11,578 nt of DNA from JBAXPW01 sp037132015 (GTDB lineage: Bacteria; Patescibacteriota; Microgenomatia; UBA1406; GWC2-37-13): NCBI GenBank assembly GCA_037132015.1, contig JBAXPW010000046.1:1-11578 (forward strand). Direction: 5' to 3'. Of this stretch, positions 7,000 through 11,578 are shown in pieces (position 1 is the stretch's first letter; the number at the start of each line of letters is the position of its first letter). The translations under genes and the position numbers were made by a program. Under the pieces are notes generated by a model. It had not been told where the DNA came from. It searched no databases and worked only from the letters and a program-made list of their open reading frames with translations.

Positions 7000-8625
7000 A
7001 TGAATACATCTGCACCAAAAATATCTACTCCTATCGATCTTTCTATATATTCAAATGCTCTTGTTGATACTATAAAGGCAATAAAGCCAAAGAACAAACC
7101 AGATGACTATTCAAAATTGTCAGTATCTCAGACTGCATCGTTTCTTGCATTGGTTTATGAAAAGATCAGAAATGCGATAGAATATCATGAAGAACACCTT
7201 ATACGACGTGCGGCAATTGAACGAATAGTTCGTAGAAGACTCGCAATTAATCCATCAGGAAAGGGTGAAGCTGAAAATATTTTACGTGAGTTATTATGGG
7301 CTCGTTATTTTCCTAATGAATCAGTTGGAGAAGAAGATGTGCAGAAATCTCAACAAATTCTCGAAAAATATCTATTGCTCAAACGTCTTATATTGTCGGG
7401 TCGTAATTCAGAACAACAAGCATATTTTACTCAATTTATTATTGATTTATTATCATGTGAGATAGAAGAATCTTTGAGTATTGAATCTTCAACACGTGAA
7501 TCTGCTTTTACTTATTTTGTATTTCAAACATTACGTAAAAAAATCAAAATAGAAGGAATTACAGACGATCTTAAAGATGCCTATTTTTTTATCGCAGTTG
7601 ATAAGTCATATCGTAAAAGCGCAGATTCACATCAACGATATCATATGTTTTCAATGTTTTATAAATCAATTTCTGAATATAAACCACAAGAAATACAAGA
7701 TCTTGCTACACGATTTCCTGAAATCACAAAAAAGATAGATGCCTTATTAAAAAATGATTATGTAGAAAACCTTGCCAAATTTTTACGTAGACAACTTCCC
7801 CCATATTTAATTTTATTTGATATATTTCTAAAAAAGCCTCAGGGGTGGCAAGAAAAATTGAAAAGTAAAGAATCATTATGGTTATTAGTCGATCAAATTT
7901 GTAAAGATAAATACCAATTTATCAAAGGAAGATTGCGCCTTCTTACAATAAGAAGTTTAATATATATCATCATTACCAAAATGGCATTTCTTATATTAGT
8001 TGAGATTCCATTATCACAGATGATATATGGAGCTATTCATTTTGAAACCACTCTTATATTACTTTCAGCTCCCGTAATTATTATGATGCTTATCATACTT
8101 ACAACTCATATACCGGGAGAAGATAACACAAAATTTATTTATCAACGCATAATTGATATTATTGATAAAGATTCAACATTTGAAGAGCGTATTGCATACA
8201 TAAGTCGTAAACGAGATAAAAAACGTCCCTTTCTTATATTTATATTTACCCTTTTATATATTGCCACATTTGTTTTAACTCTCTTTGTGATGTATTTTAT
8301 CTTGTCTCTCATCAACTTTACAGCTATTCAGATGGGGCTCTTTTTATTCTTTGTGAGTGTTATATCATTTTTTGCATATCGTATCAGACAAGTTGCAAAC
8401 GAATATCGTCTCAACGAAAAAGATAATATATTATCACCACTTGTAGATGTATTCTTTATGCCAATACTTGCTTTAGGTAAATTTTTTAGTAACGAAGTCT
8501 CTGCACGATTGAATATTTTTATTATTATTTTTGATTTTTTTATAGAAGCACCTTTTAAGTTAATAGTTGAAGTAATAGAAGAGTGGATACGATTTGTCAA
8601 AGCAAGAAAAGATGAGATAGTATGA
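7000..8625 (+). CDS. Uncharacterised multi-pass membrane protein with large helical N-terminal domain
   Basis: I do not recognise a named family for this 541-aa protein. The first ~310 residues are charged, helix-rich and without a signal peptide. They include a basic patch around 69-80 (RRAAIERIVRRR) and another at 262-264. Four strong hydrophobic segments follow at about 315-336, 347-369, 409-435 and 441-461. Two further hydrophobic, perhaps amphipathic, stretches lie at 476-494 and 504-520. The C-terminus is charged (EEWIRFVKARKDEIV). No catalytic motif or cysteine pattern stands out. The soluble domain most likely faces the cytoplasm. It has its own promoter and lies between the phosphomutase and greA-hflX genes. 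The long intact frame and base composition like its neighbours argue that it is real. It may be a conserved hypothetical protein of CPR bacteria, but I cannot confirm that here. Confidence 0.85.
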   Translation: MNTSAPKISTPIDLSIYSNALVDTIKAIKPKNKPDDYSKLSVSQTASFLALVYEKIRNAIEYHEEHLIRRAAIERIVRRRLAINPSGKGEAENILRELLWARYFPNESVGEEDVQKSQQILEKYLLLKRLILSGRNSEQQAYFTQFIIDLLSCEIEESLSIESSTRESAFTYFVFQTLRKKIKIEGITDDLKDAYFFIAVDKSYRKSADSHQRYHMFSMFYKSISEYKPQEIQDLATRFPEITKKIDALLKNDYVENLAKFLRRQLPPYLILFDIFLKKPQGWQEKLKSKESLWLLVDQICKDKYQFIKGRLRLLTIRSLIYIIITKMAFLILVEIPLSQMIYGAIHFETTLILLSAPVIIMMLIILTTHIPGEDNTKFIYQRIIDIIDKDSTFEERIAYISRKRDKKRPFLIFIFTLLYIATFVLTLFVMYFILSLINFTAIQMGLFLFFVSVISFFAYRIRQVANEYRLNEKDNILSPLVDVFFMPILALGKFFSNEVSARLNIFIIIFDFFIEAPFKLIVEVIEEWIRFVKARKDEIV

Positions 8626-8664
8626 TGAGTTAAATTTTGGTAAGAGTGTTAAAACGGTTCGATT

Positions 8665-8693
8665 TTGCTCGCTATGGATTAATTTGGTATGAT
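8665..8693 (+). promoter_or_regulatory. Promoter candidate for greA-hflX
   Basis: TTGCTC (8665-8670) and the extended -10 TGG-TATGAT (box at 8688-8693) are spaced by 17 nt and predict a start near 8700, with a leader of about 33 nt. A second box, TATAAA at 8721-8726, ends 6 nt before the greA ATG and would give a leaderless transcript. Both could be used. Nothing else is evident in the 107-nt gap upstream of greA. Confidence 0.5.
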
Positions 8694-8732
8694 AATATAT
8701 TTTGATGTTCGCATTATTTATATAAATGAAAT

Positions 8733-9206
8733 ATGAAAAATTTAGTAAAAAGAAGACGGGCAGAATTTACACAATCTGGTTTTGATTCAATAGTTAGAGA
8801 ATATGCAGAATTAGGAGAAAAGCGCAAAGAAGCAGTAGAATTATTGAGTATTGCGCGAGATATGGGAGATCGAAGTGAAAATGCAGCATATCAATCGGCG
8901 CGCAAAAAGCTCTCATCAATTGATGCAAATATGAGACGTTTGACACATCTTATGCGGGATGCAGTAATAGTGCAACCTCCAGCGACTGATATTATTGGAC
9001 TAGGATCAAAAATTGAGGTGAAAGTAGGAGATGATACAAGAATACTTACTATAGTAGGAGGATATGAATCAGATATTATGTCTGGTAAAGTTTCTCAGTT
9101 TTCACCAATTGGTAAAAATTTAATTGGAAAACGAAAAAATGATATTGTATCAATACAAGTACCAGCAGGAACTATGATATATACTATACTAAATATTGCA
9201 GTCTAA
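8733..9206 (+). CDS. greA: Transcription elongation factor GreA
   Basis: GreA enters the secondary channel of RNA polymerase and promotes cleavage of backtracked transcripts. This 157-aa protein has the expected two parts. The N-terminal antiparallel coiled coil is about residues 5-80, with the tip ARDMGDRSENAAY (41-53) holding the acidic pair Asp46 and Glu49 that coordinates the catalytic Mg2+. A C-terminal FKBP-like domain carries SPIGKNLIGKRKNDIVSIQVPAG (about 123-145). Length matches the family (about 158). The intact acidic tip argues for a true cleavage factor, not an inhibitor such as Gfh1. The N-terminus is unusually basic (KNLVKRRR). No Shine-Dalgarno is present. hflX begins 2 nt after its stop, so the two form an operon. 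Confidence 0.94.
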   Translation: MKNLVKRRRAEFTQSGFDSIVREYAELGEKRKEAVELLSIARDMGDRSENAAYQSARKKLSSIDANMRRLTHLMRDAVIVQPPATDIIGLGSKIEVKVGDDTRILTIVGGYESDIMSGKVSQFSPIGKNLIGKRKNDIVSIQVPAGTMIYTILNIAV

Positions 9207-9208
9207 CT

Positions 9209-10318
9209 ATGGAACAATCAATGAATAAATCTCGATTTATATTAATCAACGTTGTACCACCTTCGTTCAATAAAGATATGGCTGATAGGGATTTAGAGGA
9301 GCTCATGTCCCTTCTTGAAACATTCGGTGGTGCAGATATTGTGCACGTTGTGCAACGTCGAGCGCGCCCTGATCCCAGTACTTATATTGGAAAGGGGAAG
9401 GCAGAAGAATTAGTTGAAGTTATCAAATCAAAAAAAATTGATGGAGTAATTGTCAACGCTATTGTGCCAGCAACAAAATTATTTAATCTTGAAAAAATAT
9501 TCTGGAAAAGTAATCCTGATATTAAAGTTTGGGATCGTATTGATTTGATTCTCAAAATATTTGAAAAACATGCAAATACATCTGAAGCTAAATTACAGAT
9601 AGATCTTGCAAGAATGGGACATATGGGACCACGAATTTATGGATTAGGTGGTACAGTTCTTTCAAGACAAGGTGGAGGAATTGGAGCAAAAGGACATGGA
9701 GAAACAAATACAGAGCTCATGAAGCGTCATTGGCGTGATGAGATGAAAGGCATATCAGATAAACTTGAAAAGTTAAATTCAGGTCGTGAAAGAAGAATGG
9801 AACGACGCAAAGATCTAGGATATAAAACAATTTCTCTCGTTGGATATACAAACGCGGGGAAAACAACGATGTTCAATCTTCTCACAGGTAAAGAAAAAAA
9901 GGCAAAAGATGAACTGTTTGCTACTCTTGATAGTTATGTAGGTAAACTTTATTCTCAAGATAATAAGAGTTCCATACTCCTATCAGATACAATTGGATTT
10001 ATTCAAAAACTACCAGCTCAGCTCATCGAAGCGTTCAAATCAACATTGATGGAGTCTATTCACTCTGATTTACTTCTTATCATTATTGATGCTTCAGATG
10101 AATTACTTCATGAAAAAATTGAGGTTGTAGAAGATGTACTAAGAAGTCTTGAAATTGGAGACAAGAAAAAAATATACGTATTTAACAAGATTGATAAAAT
10201 AAAAAGCGAACTCATTCCAATTCTAAAAAATAAATATGAAAAATACTCACCCCATTTTGTCTCTACATATACAGGAGATGGAATTAAAGATTTATACCTT
10301 GATCTTCAAAAAGTATAA
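9209..10318 (+). CDS. hflX: GTPase HflX (ribosome-associated)
   Basis: HflX is a 50S-binding GTPase that splits stalled or stress-damaged ribosomes. This 369-aa protein has the N-terminal HflX domain with DPSTYIGKGKAEEL (55-68), a long linker helix, and the glycine-rich stretch MGPRIYGLGG...SRQGGGIGAKG (139-162). The G domain has the P loop GYTNAGKT (212-219), switch I Thr239 (FATLD), G3 DTIGF (260-264) and G4 NKID (326-329). A short C-terminal segment ends at TYTGDGIKDLYLDL, where G5 is expected. Length is at the lower end of the family (370-430). The ATG at 9209 lies 2 nt after the greA stop, with no Shine-Dalgarno; Met5 is an alternative start. Coupling with GreA links transcription-arrest relief to ribosome rescue, which is inference from context. 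Confidence 0.94.
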   Translation: MEQSMNKSRFILINVVPPSFNKDMADRDLEELMSLLETFGGADIVHVVQRRARPDPSTYIGKGKAEELVEVIKSKKIDGVIVNAIVPATKLFNLEKIFWKSNPDIKVWDRIDLILKIFEKHANTSEAKLQIDLARMGHMGPRIYGLGGTVLSRQGGGIGAKGHGETNTELMKRHWRDEMKGISDKLEKLNSGRERRMERRKDLGYKTISLVGYTNAGKTTMFNLLTGKEKKAKDELFATLDSYVGKLYSQDNKSSILLSDTIGFIQKLPAQLIEAFKSTLMESIHSDLLLIIIDASDELLHEKIEVVEDVLRSLEIGDKKKIYVFNKIDKIKSELIPILKNKYEKYSPHFVSTYTGDGIKDLYLDLQKV

Positions 10319-10398
10319 TTTATCATTCTGACTTGTTTACACCCTGTTTATAGAAGGTGTCCAGATTCTGATAAATGAGTAAGAGTTCTCATTTTTTT
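10319..10398 (+). terminator. Intrinsic terminator after hflX, with an upstream long-range hairpin
   Basis: The terminator proper is AATGAG (10374-10379) pairing with CTCATT (10388-10393) around an 8-nt loop, with a run of seven T at 10392-10398. Just upstream a larger imperfect structure pairs TTTATCA (10319-10325) with TGATAAA (10369-10375) and ACACC (10339-10343) with GGTGT (10356-10360). The two folds overlap by 1-2 bases at 10374-10375. This ends the greA-hflX transcript. Confidence 0.75.
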
Positions 10399-10407
10399 AT
10401 ATTCAGT

Positions 10408-10518
10408 TGTCATCCTCGCGAAGGCGGGGATCCAAGCTTAAATTGTACAAAATTCATATTTGAGACTGGTTTAGACTCGTACTTTATTGAAGTGATTCCC
10501 TGTTACAAAGGAATGACA
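10408..10518. mobile_element. REP/MITE-like inverted-repeat element
   Basis: The 111-bp segment begins TGTCATCC and ends GGAATGACA, near-perfect inverted ends. The left end folds into an 8-bp stem, ATCCTCGC (10412-10419) with GCGGGGAT (10424-10431), loop GAAG. The right end has a weaker hairpin, ATTCC (10495-10499) with GGAAT (10510-10514). The TCATCC...GCGAAG...GCGGGGATCCA core resembles the widespread bacterial repeats of ATTCCCGC...GCGGGAAT type. No transposase is encoded, so it would be moved in trans. An open frame on the plus strand across it (10375-10647) gives the tell-tale CHPREGGDPS translation of such repeats and is not a gene. Confidence 0.65.
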
Positions 10519-10633
10519 AATAATGTATTTCCATATATTTTTGTCAAAAGCAGTAAACTCTTACTTAGAATAACGATTATTGATTTTCTTCAGCTGTTGG
10601 TATCTCAATACTTGGGATCGCCTTCAAGTTTTG
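10519..10633. other. Intergenic space downstream of the anchored-protein gene
   Basis: No gene is visible on either strand. On the minus strand the frame of the neighbouring gene continues past its TAA for 18 sense codons to another TAA at 10577-10579, reading QNLKAIPSIEIPTAEENQ. This could be the remnant of a longer C-terminus or chance. I see no clear intrinsic terminator for the minus-strand gene. Confidence 0.35.
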
Positions 10634-11218
10634 TTAGATTGACTTAGATTTCATTAAGTTAAAAAGATCAACAAACTTTATATCAGGTGGTGGTGTAAAT
10701 AATGAATCAGAGACTACTGATGGTGTGCAACTTTGTTTATAGGCTTCCAGTTCCTTCATGAATTGTCCTATACCAGATTTTTCATCTCCTGATGGTTGAG
10801 TTGTATTTGCTGAACCAGTTGGAGCGGTATATTTTGTTGGATCAAAGTCCATAGTCATTCCTTCTTTTTTTCCTTCTTCCCATACATACATTGTTTTATC
10901 CTTCATAATAACGTTACTCTTACTTAATTGCATGGCAATTGCTCCATTTTTAATGTAAACGGTTGTGTCCGTGCTTTCAGGATACTTAAATTGACATTTA
11001 AGACTTAGTCGTTTAGAAAAAATGTCTGAGAGGTTGTTTAATACGCTATTTTGCTTAACCTCTATAGATGGAATCACTTCCGGACTGTTAGCACTTGAAT
11101 CATTCCTCGTAATTCTCTCAACGGGAGCAGTGGATGTTTTTTTAGTATAAAAATATCCTATTCCACTAATAATAATAAGCACGACAACAACTATTCCAAC
11201 AAGCGTATTTTTGTTCAT
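10634..11218 (-). CDS. Membrane-anchored extracytoplasmic protein of unknown function
   Basis: This 194-aa protein has a single hydrophobic segment (residues 6-23) after a short start with one Lys, then YTKK. It is an uncleaved N-terminal anchor, not a lipoprotein: there is no lipobox Cys. A Ser/Thr/Pro-rich linker (28-50) leads to a folded part with two cysteines, Cys75 (LKCQF) and Cys164 (QSCTP), which could form a disulfide outside the membrane. Strand-like segments TTVYIKNGAIAMQL (85-98), VIMKDKTMYVWEEGKKEGMTM (103-123) and the end TPPPDIKFVDLFNLM (175-189) resemble secreted proteins I associate with CPR genomes and look LolA-like in repeating beta pattern. That resemblance is from memory and weak. 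It is transcribed alone; two TATAAT boxes on the minus strand (11246-11251 and 11257-11262) lie upstream. No Shine-Dalgarno is present. Confidence 0.8.
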   Translation of the reverse strand: MNKNTLVGIVVVVLIIISGIGYFYTKKTSTAPVERITRNDSSANSPEVIPSIEVKQNSVLNNLSDIFSKRLSLKCQFKYPESTDTTVYIKNGAIAMQLSKSNVIMKDKTMYVWEEGKKEGMTMDFDPTKYTAPTGSANTTQPSGDEKSGIGQFMKELEAYKQSCTPSVVSDSLFTPPPDIKFVDLFNLMKSKSI

Positions 11219-11245
11219 ATATAGTAAAAATTGATACTAAATTCC

Positions 11246-11262
11246 ATTATACAGTAATTATA
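11246..11262 (-). promoter_or_regulatory. Candidate -10 boxes for the anchored-protein gene
   Basis: On the minus strand TATAAT occurs twice, at 11257-11262 and 11246-11251, the nearer ending 27 nt before the start codon at 11218. A start near 11238 would give a leader of about 20 nt. The -35 regions are weak, so the assignment rests on the -10 matches alone in AT-rich DNA. Confidence 0.4.
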
Positions 11263-11393
11263 AGGATTTAAAATGAGTGTTGAAATATACATATTTATTG
11301 TGTATAATTACTTTCTGAAGTATACCTACTCTAGAACACTATCATCGCATTATTGATAAAGACCCTCTTCTATTTTTGCCCCCTTTTCATACC

Positions 11394-11443
11394 ACCTTAA
11401 GTTCTAAAACGAAATGCACCACCTGAGGTAAAATACAGGTATT
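11394..11443 (+). mobile_element. Possible left end of an IS30-family element
   Basis: The 50 nt before the transposase start contain AAAACGAAATGCACC (11407-11421), similar in style to the ends of IS30 elements, plus the small palindrome ACCTGAGGT (11421-11429). A -10-like TAAAAT (11429-11434) lies 9 nt before the ATG. The exact terminus cannot be set because the right end and any target duplication are not in the window. Confidence 0.35.
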
Positions 11444-11578
11444 ATGAAAAACATATTTCAACAACTAACATTGGAGGAACGAGAACGAATATATGCATTA
11501 AGAGAACAAGGAAAAAGTTGGCGACTATCAGACCGAAATGTTAATGTCATAGTATACCGAAATGAAAATGTCATACCC
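11444..11578 (+). pseudogene. IS30-family transposase, N-terminal fragment interrupted by repeat DNA
   Basis: The first ~27 codons (QQLTLEERERIYALREQGKS, then WR, from residue 6) match the N-terminal helix-turn-helix start of IS30-type DDE transposases, which recognises the element ends. The expected continuation (IA..LGRS.STISRE) is missing. From about 11527 the frame reads LSDRNVNVIVYRNENVIP, which is simply translation of two tandem 20-bp repeats. The frame stays open to the window edge, so the end is unknown. The catalytic DDE domain is not seen. I read this as a transposase gene broken by another mobile element. An assembly joint at a repeat is the main alternative. Confidence 0.65.
11532..11575. 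repeat. Tandem 20-bp repeats, period 24 bp
   Basis: ACCGAAATGTTAATGTCATA (11532-11551) is followed after GTAT by ACCGAAATGAAAATGTCATA (11556-11575), with 2 mismatches in 20. The final CCC of the window may begin a third copy, since the phrase preceding copy two is ATACC. Closely spaced direct repeats like these are found at the ends of some insertion sequences as transposase-binding sites. Here they replace the body of the IS30-type gene, so they may mark the end of a second element. Confidence 0.75.

Noticed and set aside
10375..10647. 90-codon plus-strand open frame containing CHPREGGDPS.
   Set aside because: It spans the inverted-repeat element and a terminator; this peptide is a familiar artefact of translating such repeats, and the rest has no protein-like features.
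11273..11356. 27-codon open frame with an AAGGA Shine-Dalgarno-like motif 6 nt before its ATG.
   Set aside because: Very short, mostly AT-driven Ile/Tyr codons and no recognisable motif; other genes here do not use Shine-Dalgarno signals, so the match is not persuasive.

Overview
The window is an AT-rich bacterial chromosome segment. It opens in the last ~330 nt of a 23S rRNA gene and closes inside a broken transposase gene. I place it, by inference only, in a Patescibacteria/CPR-type genome, perhaps Microgenomates. The reasons are: almost no Shine-Dalgarno sequences, -10 boxes lying directly against start codons, a short clamp-loader delta protein, a CPR-looking phosphoglycerate mutase, and large membrane or anchored proteins of unknown function beside core genes. 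TGA and TAG both end genes and TGG encodes Trp, so the standard bacterial code fits.

Layout. 1-~332: 3' end of 23S rRNA, followed by a hairpin-rich spacer and an intrinsic terminator (461-487), with no recognisable 5S gene. 663-3619, plus strand: FNT-family formate/nitrite channel, RuvC resolvase (real start 1459, not the upstream ATG at 1405) and cofactor-independent phosphoglycerate mutase. 3821-4726, minus strand: PfkB-family sugar or nucleoside kinase, convergent with gpmI. It is divergent from a DNA polymerase III delta-like gene (4778-5464) across a 51-bp gap holding both promoters. 5547-6944: phosphomannomutase/phosphoglucomutase. 7000-8625: unknown membrane protein with its own good promoter. 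8733-10318: greA-hflX, separated by 2 nt and ended by an intrinsic terminator. 10408-10518: MITE/REP-like inverted-repeat element. 10634-11218, minus strand: membrane-anchored extracytoplasmic protein. 11444-11578: start of an IS30-type transposase that loses its homology after about 27 codons, where two 20-bp tandem repeats begin.

Functionally this is mostly housekeeping: glycolysis and sugar-phosphate supply (GpmI, PfkB kinase, PMM/PGM), export of a small anion such as formate (FNT), DNA replication and repair (delta, RuvC), and transcription and ribosome rescue (GreA, HflX). I see no defence system, CRISPR array, tRNA or prophage. The points most worth a second look are the leaderless-type promoter architecture, the Ser-to-Thr change at the GpmI nucleophile, the 23S gene without a 5S, the 541-aa orphan membrane protein, and the nested mobile DNA at the right edge.
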